Assembly (NCBI GenBank): GCA_028280305.1
Contig: JANQMC010000070.1
Span: forward strand, 1-64,000
Direction: 5' to 3'
Origin: Pelagibius sp.
Lineage (GTDB): Bacteria > Pseudomonadota > Alphaproteobacteria > Kiloniellales > Kiloniellaceae
DNA length: 64,000 bases
Below are positions 23,201 to 32,867 of this stretch, piece after piece (the stretch's first letter is position 1; each line of letters opens with the position of its first letter). A program made the position numbers and the translations under genes. The notes beneath the pieces are model-generated. The model ran no database searches and was not told the origin of the DNA. It saw nothing but the letters and a program-made list of their open reading frames with translations.

Positions 23201-23917
23201 CTAGATAAGGCCCCAATCGGCCACGGCGATACCGTAAACGATGAAACCGCCGACCCCGATCGTCACAAGGCCCACCGCGCTCTGCAGCGCCCGGTTGGCC
23301 CAGGTGAAGAGCCCGGCGGTGTAGCCCAGCGGCACGGCGATGACGGCGGAAAGCAGCGCCATGCCGACGATGGAGCCGATCCCGAAGACCAGGATGTAGC
23401 CCAGCGCCATGGAGGTCGAGGTGACGGAGGCGAGCGCCAGCAGGATCAGCGCCGCCGAACCGGCGAAGCCGTGCATCATGCCGACCGCCAGGCTGCGCAG
23501 CGGCAGGCCCGCCGGATGTTCGTGCTCATGATGGCGCGCGTCGTGGGGGCCTTCGTCGGCTTCATGCTTGTGAGCATGCAGGTGGGTGACGCCGTCGGCA
23601 TGGCGATGCAGGTGAAAGTGCACCTTGTCCCGCCACAGCCGCCGCAGCACCGCCAGCCCCAGGACAAGGAGCATCACACCCACCAGAAGTTCCAGGCTCT
23701 GGGCCCAGATCTCGGGAATCGCCTGACCGGCCAACACCACGATGCCGCCGAGCAGCAAGAGTGTAAGGGTGTGGCCGACCCCCCAGACCGCGCCATGGCG
23801 GATGGCGGAGCCCAACTTGCGCTCGCCGGAGACGATGCTTGCGACGGCAGCGACGTGATCCGCTTCCAAGGCGTGCTGCAGACCGATGAGGAAACCGAGA
23901 AAAAGGGCGGAGAGCAT
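23201..23917 (-). CDS. Nickel/cobalt transporter, NiCoT/UreH-like
   Basis: This 238-residue inner-membrane protein has about six helices. The first helix carries H15-ALEA-D20-H21, the HX4DH metal-recognition signature of NiCoT permeases. A second histidine pair lies in VGMMHGFAGS near residue 150. Between the helices is a His-rich cytosolic loop, about residues 98-135, that includes HFHLHRHADG and HHEHEH and probably collects metal. Transport of Ni(II) or Co(II) is inferred. The ATG at 23917 places the signature in the usual position; AAGGTTCC lies upstream. No urease or hydrogenase gene is adjacent, though bluB at 29223 implies cobalamin use. Confidence 0.86.
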   Translation of the reverse strand: MLSALFLGFLIGLQHALEADHVAAVASIVSGERKLGSAIRHGAVWGVGHTLTLLLLGGIVVLAGQAIPEIWAQSLELLVGVMLLVLGLAVLRRLWRDKVHFHLHRHADGVTHLHAHKHEADEGPHDARHHEHEHPAGLPLRSLAVGMMHGFAGSAALILLALASVTSTSMALGYILVFGIGSIVGMALLSAVIAVPLGYTAGLFTWANRALQSAVGLVTIGVGGFIVYGIAVADWGLI

Positions 23918-24064
23918 CGTAAGGAACCTTTGCGGCCGGAAAACCAAAAATCATAGGCACGCAAAGCAGTTAGCGGCCTGTCAGGAGTGAAGCCCGAGTA
24001 TAAGGCGATGCTTCTGTTAGCCAAGCGCACAATCGACCAACTTTGCCGCAAACGCGACGGCGGA

Positions 24065-24154
24065 GAATCCGATCGACATCCAATGCTTAGAGCAGATTCA
24101 CCGGGCTGGATGGATCGCTAACGCGATTCCATCAAACCCGGATCTGCTCTAGAG
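24065..24154. repeat. Dispersed inverted-repeat element B, copy 2
   Basis: Second copy of the 90-base element at 21540-21629. The CTAGAG edge enters the 3' end of the leftward permease gene: the TAG stop of that gene (24149-24151) is made from repeat bases. This fits insertion or recruitment of the element at a gene end. Confidence 0.8.
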
Positions 24155-24646
24155 GATCGCGATCTGTCCGACCGCGAGGCCGATAAGAACCGGCAGGGGA
24201 AGCGCGATGACGAAGCGCTGCAGGGTCGAACGGTGCCCCATGATCGGCACCTCCCAGACAAGCACGCGGTTGAGGTTGTAGAGCGACCAGGCGGAAACGA
24301 AAGCCATCATCTGCGGCGTGCCGGCCCCGACCTCCATCGCCGCGCCGCCGACGGCGAAGGCCAGCATCGGTCCGCCCGGGGTCAGCGCTCCGATGAGGCT
24401 GGCCAGCAGCAAGCCCATGAAGCCCGTATCCCGCCCGACGAAGGTTGCCACCCATTCCGGCGGCACCAGGGCGGCGATGAAGCCGGCACCGATCACCGCG
24501 AGCATGATGCGCGGCGCCACGGAAAGACCCTGCTCCCAGGCGATCCTCCAAGCTTCGGGAACGGCGTCGCCGCCGCGGCGGAAAGCGAGCCAGCCCAATG
24601 CCAGGACGGCGCCGTAAAGCAGCGCGGAGGCGATGATGATGCTCAC
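24149..24646 (-). CDS. Permease half-protein (ArsP/DUF318 family), second gene
   Basis: This 165-residue membrane protein has about five helices and one copy of the family loop SLIGALTPGGPMLAF (about residues 83-97). The domain resembles one half of the ArsP_1/DUF318 permeases, which are normally around 300-350 residues with two such halves. It overlaps the upstream paralogous gene by four bases (ATGA), so the pair is translationally coupled and probably forms a heterodimer. The loop lacks the cysteines of the arsenical exporter ArsP, so the substrate is open. Its stop codon lies inside repeat element B. Confidence 0.8.
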   Translation of the reverse strand: MSIIIASALLYGAVLALGWLAFRRGGDAVPEAWRIAWEQGLSVAPRIMLAVIGAGFIAALVPPEWVATFVGRDTGFMGLLLASLIGALTPGGPMLAFAVGGAAMEVGAGTPQMMAFVSAWSLYNLNRVLVWEVPIMGHRSTLQRFVIALPLPVLIGLAVGQIAIL

Positions 24647-25209
24647 TCCGCACCCCCCTGCCCTTCAGCCAAGGTTTTCACACGTGCGAAAAGCAGCCGG
24701 GCCAGCCAGCCCAGCAGGATCGGCAGCAACAGGCTCAGGCCATAGCGCAGCAGTACAAAGTCCCCGTCAAAGAACGAGAACTCCCAGACCAAGGTCCGGC
24801 TCACGTTCAGCAGGCCCCAACCGGCGATGAAGGCCGTCGCGGTGCCGATGTCGGCACCCGCCGCCCCCAGCGCCACCGCCAGCGGGAAGGTCATCATCGG
24901 TCCGCCGGGCAGCAGCGCGCCGGCCAAGGACGCCAGGGCCAGGCCCTTGAAGCCCGAGCGCGAGCCCATCCAGCGGGCCACCTGCTCGCGCGGCAGCAGC
25001 ACCGTCAGGAGCCCGGCCAGCAACACGCCGGCCAGCACCTTTGGGGCGATGGCCAGCAGCAGCCAGAGGTCGTCGCCCAGCACCGACCAAAAGACCCCAG
25101 GGCCCTTCAGCAGGTAGCAGAGCGCGCCGGCAGCGACGGCAACGACAAAAACGATTACGAGGCCGGCATCGACCTTGGGTCGGGGCCGGTCTGACGCAGG
25201 GTTCGGCAA
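24643..25209 (-). CDS. Permease half-protein (ArsP/DUF318 family), first gene
   Basis: This 188-residue membrane protein has about five helices after a polar 13-residue start. It contains SLAGALLPGGPMMTF near residue 93, the same loop as its downstream partner, and then FIAGWGLLNVSRTLVWEF, which matches FVSAWSLYNLNRVLVWEV in the partner. The two genes are therefore diverged copies of one half-permease. It leads a two-gene operon with a 4-base overlap. Family members move organic arsenicals or other small solutes, but none of the arsenic-binding cysteines is visible. The gene starts about 110 bases from the mandelate racemase stop. Confidence 0.8.
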   Translation of the reverse strand: MPNPASDRPRPKVDAGLVIVFVVAVAAGALCYLLKGPGVFWSVLGDDLWLLLAIAPKVLAGVLLAGLLTVLLPREQVARWMGSRSGFKGLALASLAGALLPGGPMMTFPLAVALGAAGADIGTATAFIAGWGLLNVSRTLVWEFSFFDGDFVLLRYGLSLLLPILLGWLARLLFARVKTLAEGQGGAE

Positions 25210-25321
25210 GTTTCCGGATCCGAACGATCAGTTTGGCAGTTGAAACAACAGGATAGCACCTTAACCGCTGGTTCCGCCAGTCCCGCACAAACGCCTTTGC
25301 CCGGAGACACCGCAGCGCCCG

Positions 25322-26401
25322 TCAAACCGCGAAGCGCGCCACGGCGGCTTCGTTCCAGGCAACGCCGCTGCCTGGCTCGTCACGGATCAAGACCTTGCCG
25401 TCGCGCAGTTCCGCCGGCTGCTGCAGAACTGCGGCGGCAAGATCGAGATACTCCACCAGGTGCGCCGTCGGGGTCACCGCCAGCAAGTGGGCCGAGACCT
25501 CCGGCCAGAGATGGCTCGATACGGGCAGGCCCGCGCCTTCGGCCAGGGCCGCCGCCTTCATCCAGCCGGTGATGCCGCCGATCTTCATGACGTCCACCAT
25601 CGCCAGGTCCGACGCGCCGGCGGCGACCGCCTTCTGCATATCCGGCAGCCCCCACCAGTTCTCGCCGAACTGGATCGCCGTGCGGGTTTCCCTGGCAATT
25701 TTCGCATGGCCGGCGAAATCCTCCGCAATGGTCGGCTCCTCGATCCAGGCGAGACCTTCATTGTCGAGAACGGCGGTGCGCGCCAGGGCTTCGGGCACCG
25801 AGAGTGACTGGTTGTAATCAACCATGACTGCCATGTCCGGGCCGGCGGCGTCACGGACCGCACGGATCACAGCAAGATCCTCGGCAATCGTGGCATGGCC
25901 GATCTTCACCTTGAAGGCACGAAAGCCACTTTCGCGCGCTGCCGCTGCGGCCTCGGCTGCCTTTTCGGCGGTGAGCATGGAATGGCTGTCATAGGCCGGG
26001 ACCGCAGCGGGTGCGCCGCCAAGCAGACGCACCAGAGGCACGCCCGCCGCCTTGGCCTGCGCGTCCCAGGCCGCCATGTCCAGGCCCGCCATCGCCATAC
26101 CGACGAGCCCCTGCACGCCGAGCAGCCGAAAGCGCGCCCGCAGCAGCCGGTCGAGGTCTTGCGGGGCGACGGCAGCGCCTTTCACCATGGGCTCGATGTT
26201 GCGCAGGGTCTCGGCAATCGGCCCCATGACGACAGGGCTGTAGCAGAAAAGATAGGCGCAGCCGGTAACGCCTTCTTCGCTGTGCAGATCGATCAAAACC
26301 AGCGGCGCTTCGGGAACCTGGCCGCTTGCCGTGGTCAAGGGCGGATCAAGAGGTACTGAAACCGGACGGGCTGCCAGGGAATGCAGGGTCAGTCTTTCCA
26401 T
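25322..26401 (-). CDS. mdlA: Mandelate racemase
   Basis: This enolase-superfamily enzyme is 359 residues, the same length as Pseudomonas putida mandelate racemase. Counting from the chosen start, the known catalytic and ligand positions fall at identical numbers: Lys164 and Lys166 (KVK), Asp195 and Asn197, Glu221, Glu247, Asp270, His297 and Glu317. Pocket residues Tyr54, Ser139 and Val29 are also kept; position 22 is Leu instead of Val. It should interconvert (R)- and (S)-mandelate or a close 2-hydroxy-arylacetate with Mg2+. AAGGAGGAAAG precedes the ATG at 26401. No mandelate dehydrogenase gene is adjacent. Confidence 0.85.
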   Translation of the reverse strand: MERLTLHSLAARPVSVPLDPPLTTASGQVPEAPLVLIDLHSEEGVTGCAYLFCYSPVVMGPIAETLRNIEPMVKGAAVAPQDLDRLLRARFRLLGVQGLVGMAMAGLDMAAWDAQAKAAGVPLVRLLGGAPAAVPAYDSHSMLTAEKAAEAAAAARESGFRAFKVKIGHATIAEDLAVIRAVRDAAGPDMAVMVDYNQSLSVPEALARTAVLDNEGLAWIEEPTIAEDFAGHAKIARETRTAIQFGENWWGLPDMQKAVAAGASDLAMVDVMKIGGITGWMKAAALAEGAGLPVSSHLWPEVSAHLLAVTPTAHLVEYLDLAAAVLQQPAELRDGKVLIRDEPGSGVAWNEAAVARFAV

Positions 26402-26521
26402 CGGCGCTTTCCTCCTTAGAAGCGCCAAACCGGACTTTTTATTGTTCCATTTCAGTAGCTTGACGCCTTAGAGGCTATCATCTCCGCAACGCACTGGGAA
26501 GGCTTTCGATGACGTTCAAGC

Positions 26522-27103
26522 CTATGGCTCTTCCGGCGACTCGCTTTTCGGCAGAGCTTCACGCCGATGCACGTCAGCGGCATTCACCTCACGGTGCCAA
26601 TCCTCCACCGAGGTCCAGGCCTTGATGCCGGAAGGCATGGGCGGGGAGCGGCGATGCAGGCCGAGCGCCTCCAGCACGGTTGCCGAGGTGAGCCTGTGGC
26701 CGTCCTCGACGAAGGCCGCACGGACCAGCGCCAGGGCGGCGATGCGTCCTTCGGACATGAAAATCTGTTCCATGTAGACGAAGTCTTCGTCCCAACAAAC
26801 GACGCGGGTGTGCAGTTCGAAACGCTGAAAAGGTTTCAACGAGCGGCGGAAGGTAATCGTCTGAGCCGCAACAACAGGCATCCAGCGGCGCTGGCGAAAC
26901 AGTTTCAAAGCGCCGTTGCGTGCCATCAGGTCGATCCGCCCGAGATCCATCAGGGTCAGATAGCGCCCGTTGTTCATGTGCAGATTGAAGTCGAGATCGT
27001 TTGGCCAGACCCGCAGGCTGATAACCGAGACATCCAGCGCCGCAAGCGTCGCGCCGAAGCGCGCGCCAAACAGAACTTTGATGAGACGAAAGATCAGGTT
27101 CAT
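26522..27103 (-). CDS. Acyl-CoA thioesterase, 4HBT hotdog fold
   Basis: This 193-residue protein has the hotdog signature DLDFNLHMNNGRYLTLMDLG at residues 36-55, followed by aromatic beta strands (WDEDFVYMEQIFM). This is typical of the 4-hydroxybenzoyl-CoA thioesterase-like family that hydrolyses acyl-CoA esters in the cytosol. The first 25 residues are a basic, hydrophobic helix, so loose membrane attachment is possible. The ATG at 27103 was preferred to a TTG two codons upstream. It lies 120 bases before the racemase gene on the same strand and is divergent from the GNAT gene. Acyl chain preference is unknown. Confidence 0.83.
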   Translation of the reverse strand: MNLIFRLIKVLFGARFGATLAALDVSVISLRVWPNDLDFNLHMNNGRYLTLMDLGRIDLMARNGALKLFRQRRWMPVVAAQTITFRRSLKPFQRFELHTRVVCWDEDFVYMEQIFMSEGRIAALALVRAAFVEDGHRLTSATVLEALGLHRRSPPMPSGIKAWTSVEDWHREVNAADVHRREALPKSESPEEP

Positions 27104-27263
27104 CGCCAAAGGGCCTGCGGCTCAGCCTTTCCTGCTTGGCGAAGAGATTGCGCCAGCAACCTGTCTCCACCGCCGGAAGCTTGCCAAGAGAGGCGCAAGA
27201 GCGTCAAACTTTCAATCGAAACAAAGGACGCCGCGGCAAAAAACGCCGATACGGGAGGGCACC

Positions 27264-27890
27264 ATGCCTAACTCCATTGCCGTTACCGCCGACAACAGAA
27301 CCGACTATCTGGTCCGCCCGCTTTGCCCGGAAGACCGGGAAATGATCGAGCAGGCCCTTAAACTCCTGTCACCGCGCACGCTCTATTCGCGCTTCCACAG
27401 CCACGGCGTGAAGTTGAGCAAGAAGGACCTCGACTATCTGACGACGACCGATGGGCGTGACCATGTCTCCTGGCTAGTGATCGATCCGTCGAAAAGGCCG
27501 GAGGACTTCCCTATTGCGCTGGGCCGCTACGTCCGCGACAAGACGCAGCCGTCCCGGGCGGAGGTCGCCCTGACCGTCTGCGACAGGCACCAGGGCCAGG
27601 GTGTTTCAAAGGTGTTGTTGGGAGCGCTCGGCGCTTCGGCGGTGGCGGCAGGGGTGGAGAGCTTTCACGGCAGCCTGTTGACGGAAAATCGCAGCTTGCG
27701 CCGATTGATGCAAAGCCTGGGGGCCGAACTCACCATGCGGGACGGCACACTGCAGGCCGAAGCTTCCGCCGATCCCTGGCAACTGCCCGATAGCGCCGCG
27801 GCCCGCAAGATCCGCCGCGTCGCCACCCAGGTCGGCACCGCGCTCAACGGTCAGCGGGATTCGGCGAGCAGCGTCAGAATGCGTTCATAG
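27264..27890 (+). CDS. GNAT family N-acetyltransferase
   Basis: This 208-residue protein starts its domain at YLVRPLCPEDREMIEQAL and has the acetyl-CoA loop region VCDRHQGQGVSKVLLGAL near residue 106 (the Q/RxxGxG/A type motif). FHGSLLTENRSLRRLMQSLG follows near 133. The pattern SPRTLYSRF resembles the C-terminal acetyltransferase of protein-lysine acetyltransferases (Pat type), but the CoA-ligase part is absent. The substrate may be a protein or a small amine. GGGAGGGC precedes the ATG. The last 40 bases overlap the convergent DUF4168 gene. Confidence 0.83.
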   Translation: MPNSIAVTADNRTDYLVRPLCPEDREMIEQALKLLSPRTLYSRFHSHGVKLSKKDLDYLTTTDGRDHVSWLVIDPSKRPEDFPIALGRYVRDKTQPSRAEVALTVCDRHQGQGVSKVLLGALGASAVAAGVESFHGSLLTENRSLRRLMQSLGAELTMRDGTLQAEASADPWQLPDSAAARKIRRVATQVGTALNGQRDSASSVRMRS

Positions 27891-28240
27891 AGCTGGTCGT
27901 CGCTTTCGGCGGCCTGGGTGATCGAGTTGTACTCCTGCACCGTGAGCCCCTGAGCCTCGACCTCTGCGATCATGCGCTCTGTTGCCTTACGCGTCAGGTC
28001 GGCGGCTTCGCCCGATGTCTGCGCCTCTTCGATGCGCGGCTGCCAGGCTTTGTCGATCTCCTGGATCTTCACCACCGCCGATACGTAGGCCTCCAACTGG
28101 CCGTCGCTGAAGCCCGTGTTCTCTGCCTGGACGAGCTGCAAGAGGCCGTTCGAGGCGGCGCGGGCCTCCTGTCCCGGCAGAAAACCGGCCAGCAGCGCAA
28201 GGGGAACGGCAACGACGGCAACCGGTAGAAACTTCAGCAT
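27851..28240 (-). CDS. DUF4168 family secreted protein
   Basis: This 129-residue protein has a Sec signal peptide (MLKFLPVAVVAVPLALLAGF, cleavage likely after ARA near residue 27). The mature domain is helical, with FSDGQLEAYVSAVVKIQEID and a C-terminal LTVQEYNSITQAAESDD. This repeats the DUF4168 pattern of periplasmic proteins with no known activity. GAGAGGG lies upstream of the ATG at 28240. It is a single gene whose 3' end overlaps the GNAT gene by 40 bases. An envelope or stress role is possible but not shown. Confidence 0.82.
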   Translation of the reverse strand: MLKFLPVAVVAVPLALLAGFLPGQEARAASNGLLQLVQAENTGFSDGQLEAYVSAVVKIQEIDKAWQPRIEEAQTSGEAADLTRKATERMIAEVEAQGLTVQEYNSITQAAESDDQLYERILTLLAESR

Positions 28241-28434
28241 CGCAAAGCCCTCTCTGGATCTGGAAAGGCGCCGGCGGCTATGCGCATGGGCGGTCTTCCC
28301 GTTTTGTGGCTGCAAGCAAGACGCCGAAGGACCGGCCCTATTCCGCGAAACTGCGGGGGCCAGAATTTGTCACGCGGCCCGCGGCCCCGGCCGGACTTGC
28401 CGCACGCAAGGCCTGCTGCCCCAAAACCCGGCTT

Positions 28435-29124
28435 CTAGAAATTCTCGGTCCAGGGCCGCAGTTCTACACTGCTCGACCAGGCGCTGGGGTGCTGCGCATG
28501 GGTCTGGTAGTAGGTTTCGGCAATGGCGGCCGGGTCCAGCTTCGCATTCCCGCCATCGCTGCCGATGGCACCGTCGATGACGAAGTGGGCGACATGGATT
28601 CCTTCCGGCTGCAGCGCCCGGGCCATGGATTCGGCGAGCGCGCGCAGACCGAACTTCGCGACCGCGAAACCGGCGGAGAGCGGAAAGGCCTTTGTGCTCG
28701 CCGTCGCGCCCGTGAAAAGGATGGTACCGGCCTTCCGCGGCTGCATACGCCGCGCAGCCTCGCGGCCCAACAGGAAACCGCCGAAACAGCCCCGCATCCA
28801 GGCATCGATGAACTCCTGCGCCTCGATCTCGGCGATCGGTTTGCGCACCCGGCCGGAAGCATTGAAGACAGCGATCGCCGCTGGGCCGAGATCGCGCTCT
28901 GCCGCATCGAAGAGGGCGACCACATCGGCCTCTTCGGTTGCATCGGCCCGATAGGCCTGTGCAACTCCGCCGCTGGCCGTTATCTCCGCCACCAGATCGC
29001 CCAGCCGCTCCGGCCGCCGGGCGGCCAGCGCCACCGCATAGCCGTCAGCCGCAAAGCGCCGTGCCACCGCCGCACCCAGGCCCGGGCCAACACCCAGGAT
29101 CACGCAAGATTGTCGTTCCGCCAT
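28435..29124 (-). CDS. SDR family oxidoreductase lacking the catalytic tyrosine
   Basis: This 229-residue Rossmann protein has VILGVGPGLGAAVARRFAAD at residues 8-27 and FNAS near 87. Instead of the YxxxK motif it reads F153-AVA-K157. As in the SDR at 6913, tyrosine is replaced by phenylalanine while lysine is kept. The two proteins share the GVG..G loop and the ending GIHVAH/Y..I-D-AI, so they belong to one subgroup. It probably binds NAD(P), but its chemistry is uncertain. The ATG at 29124 follows GGGAAG; a GTG three codons upstream is an alternative. bluB lies 98 bases upstream on the same strand. Confidence 0.83.
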   Translation of the reverse strand: MAERQSCVILGVGPGLGAAVARRFAADGYAVALAARRPERLGDLVAEITASGGVAQAYRADATEEADVVALFDAAERDLGPAAIAVFNASGRVRKPIAEIEAQEFIDAWMRGCFGGFLLGREAARRMQPRKAGTILFTGATASTKAFPLSAGFAVAKFGLRALAESMARALQPEGIHVAHFVIDGAIGSDGGNAKLDPAAIAETYYQTHAQHPSAWSSSVELRPWTENF

Positions 29125-29222
29125 GCTTCCCACTCCCTTTTGTTAACCAGCAACACAGCAGCCTTGCCGCTCCTTCTAGATAGGAAGGGCTCTCAACGTT
29201 TGCAGCGAACAGCTCGGCCCGC

Positions 29223-29885
29223 TTAGCGGGTCAGGACCACCGGCCCGGCTTCGGCGCGCGCTTGCCAGCCCTGTCTTTGCAGTTCCGGATCGTCGTGCTC
29301 CGCTTCGGGGTAGCCGAGACAGAGGTAGGCGACCAGCCGCCAGGCCTCGTCGACCGCAAGATCCCGGGTGAGGCGCTGGGGATCGAGAATCGAAACCCAG
29401 CCCAGCCCGACACCAGCAGCGCGCGCGGCCAGCCAAAGGGTGTGAACGGCGCAGACGGTGGAGTACTGCAGCGTCTCCGGCATGGTGCGGCGGCCGAGCC
29501 CCTGTCCCGCCTCCGGCGCCAAATCGGCGAAGACCGCCAGATGCTCAGGCGCCTCGCGCAGCCCCGCCAGTTTAAGCCTCGCGTAAAGCGCGGCGCGGTC
29601 GCCGCTGTAGTCGGCCAGCGCTTCGGCATTGGCAGCCTCGAAATTCTCGATCACGCGCGCCCGGCTTTCGACGGAGATCACCCGCACAAAACGCCAGGGC
29701 TGGCTGAGGCCGACGCTGGGCGCCAGTGCTGCCAGACCCAGCAACCGTTCCAGCAGCCCCTCGGGCAGCGCATCACGGCGGAAGTGCCGCACGTCGCGCC
29801 GCCAGACCAAAAGCTCTTCGAGTTTTGCCTGAAAGTCGGCCCCGAAATCGGGGCCCATACTGAGAATCGAGGGTTTCTCCGTCAT
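29223..29885 (-). CDS. bluB: 5,6-dimethylbenzimidazole synthase
   Basis: This 220-residue nitroreductase-fold flavoprotein cannibalises reduced FMN with oxygen to form the lower ligand of vitamin B12. It shows the BluB wording RRDVRHFRRD near residue 30, LAPSVGLSQPWRFVRV near 54 and MPETLQYSTVCAVHTLWLAA near 133. GVGLGWVSILDP follows and LCLGYPE closes near 190. The Asp and Ser residues that set BluB apart from ordinary nitroreductases appear to be in these blocks. Start at ATG 29885, or GTG at 29894. No other cobalamin gene is adjacent; the NiCoT transporter at 23201 could supply cobalt. Confidence 0.93.
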   Translation of the reverse strand: MTEKPSILSMGPDFGADFQAKLEELLVWRRDVRHFRRDALPEGLLERLLGLAALAPSVGLSQPWRFVRVISVESRARVIENFEAANAEALADYSGDRAALYARLKLAGLREAPEHLAVFADLAPEAGQGLGRRTMPETLQYSTVCAVHTLWLAARAAGVGLGWVSILDPQRLTRDLAVDEAWRLVAYLCLGYPEAEHDDPELQRQGWQARAEAGPVVLTR

Positions 29886-30121
29886 CGGGCGCACTATTCA
29901 TCCAATGACATAGGCCCCGCAAGACCGCTTAACGCAAGGCATCCGGACGGCTCCGGTATTCCGGTCTGAGAAAACAACCAGTTGTGAAGAGACGAAGCGT
30001 GAAACTTGGCGTAAGCTGTCGGAAAGAAACAGATTCCGGCTTTCTTGCGGCCGGTGAACGCTGCCAAGCGTCCGGCCGGAGCCGGATGCGGCAGCCGAAC
30101 CGAAACCTGCGAGGGAGCATC

Positions 30122-30985
30122 ATGGATACCATCCGGAACCCCATCGAGTGGGGCATGGACGCCCTGAAGGATGCGGGCCATGCCATCGAATCCACAAGCA
30201 ATGCCCTGCAGGGCAGCGAAACCGCAAGCGGTCGGACACGGCCCCGTGTCAACCGGATCGGCGCCGCCGACCTGCGCTATGCCCTGAAACAAGGCTTCAA
30301 CGACTTCGCCACCTACCGCAGCGATGTGATCTTCCTCTGCATCATCTACCCGGCGATCAGCATCGTGCTTGTCTATGCGGCCCTGAACCAGAATCTGCTG
30401 GCGCTGCTGTTCCCTCTCGCATCCGGTTTTGCCCTCGTCGGCCCGATCGCCGCGGTGGGGCTCTACGAACTGAGCCGGCGCCGGGAGCGCGGCCTGCAGG
30501 CAAGCTGGCTGCACGCCTTCGGCATGGTGCGGCAGCCTTCCTTCGGGGCCATCACCATCCTCGGGCTGGTCCTGCTGATGCTGTTCTTCTTCTGGCTGAC
30601 TGCCGCCCAGTTGATCTACATGGCGACCCTGGGGCCGGAGCCGCCGGCCTCCATGAGCGCCTTCATCGCCGACGTGCTGACCACCTCCGCAGGCTGGACC
30701 ATGACCCTCGTCGGCTGCGGGGTCGGCTTCCTCTTCGCCCTCATCGTGCTGACGATCAGCGTCATCTCCTTCCCGCTGCTGCTCGACCGCCCGGTCGGCA
30801 TCGGCACCGCGGTCGGCACCTCGCTGCGCGCCGTCGCGGTCAACCCCGGCACCATGGCGCTCTGGGGCCTCATCGTCGCCGGCGCTCTGGTGCTCGGCTC
30901 AATCCCCCTCTTCCTCGGCCTCGTCATCGTCATGCCGGTCCTCGGCCACGCGACCTGGCATCTCTATCGGCGGGTTGTGGGGTAG
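30122..30985 (+). CDS. DUF2189 family membrane protein
   Basis: This 287-residue inner-membrane protein has a polar N-terminal 60 residues and then six helices at about 75-95, 100-122, 140-165, 185-215, 235-255 and 260-280. The block LRYALKQGFNDFATYRSDV followed by FPLASGFALVGPIAAVGLYE, with SRRRERG after it, is the DUF2189 signature. Family members sit in the membrane with no known activity and are sometimes near cytochrome oxidase genes; none is present here. GAGGGAGCATC precedes the ATG. It is divergent from bluB across a 236-base gap. Confidence 0.85.
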   Translation: MDTIRNPIEWGMDALKDAGHAIESTSNALQGSETASGRTRPRVNRIGAADLRYALKQGFNDFATYRSDVIFLCIIYPAISIVLVYAALNQNLLALLFPLASGFALVGPIAAVGLYELSRRRERGLQASWLHAFGMVRQPSFGAITILGLVLLMLFFFWLTAAQLIYMATLGPEPPASMSAFIADVLTTSAGWTMTLVGCGVGFLFALIVLTISVISFPLLLDRPVGIGTAVGTSLRAVAVNPGTMALWGLIVAGALVLGSIPLFLGLVIVMPVLGHATWHLYRRVVG

Positions 30986-31328
30986 AGCAAAATTGGCAAG
31001 GCCAGCGGCAGGGCTCTTCTCTGCTGGGAGGGTAAGGGCTCTGAACCCTAGGGTTTCCGCCCTTTTCGCCCCTTTTGTGTGCAATGCAACATAACTTTCC
31101 TTGACTTCGGGAGCGAAAAGAGGCATCTAGCGCTCATCGATATCTCGCGATCGCGCGAAAGGCCTCTCCTGGCGGGGGCGCCTCTCATCCCGAGATCCAT
31201 CTTTTCCCAGAAAATTCCGTTTGCTCCAGGTGCGCGTGGATGACGGCAACGCGCTAACCGGCGTTTTGGCTTGTCTGAAGGGCTGTGGGCCTGAACGGCA
31301 GCCGCGCTCGGCGCAAAAGGACTCTGTT
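30986..31328. other. Long leader region upstream of the RNA helicase gene
   Basis: These 343 bases contain no supported protein gene. TTGACT (31101-31106) and CATCTA (31124-31129), 17 bases apart, could form a sigma70-type promoter, giving a 5' leader of about 190 bases. Leaders of this length are common for cold-shock helicases, but no conserved RNA motif was recognised. Confidence 0.4.
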
Positions 31329-32786
<1,458 letters not shown>

Positions 32787-32814
32787 TCACCCCAACCTTT
32801 CCGGTTCATCAAGT

Positions 32815-32848
32815 AAGGCCGCCACGGATAATCCGTGGCGGCCTTTGC
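32815..32848. terminator. Bidirectional terminator hairpin
   Basis: AAGGCCGCCACGGAT (32815-32829) and ATCCGTGGCGGCCTT (32831-32845) are perfectly complementary, followed on the plus strand by TTG. It sits between the convergent helicase and methyltransferase genes, so it can end both transcripts. Confidence 0.85.
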
Positions 32849-32867
32849 CGTTAACAACGCAGCACCC

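Noticed and set aside
24089..24154. CRISPR-like or integrase attachment repeat
   Set aside because: Only two copies, far apart, strongly self-complementary, with no spacers, cas gene, tRNA or integrase.
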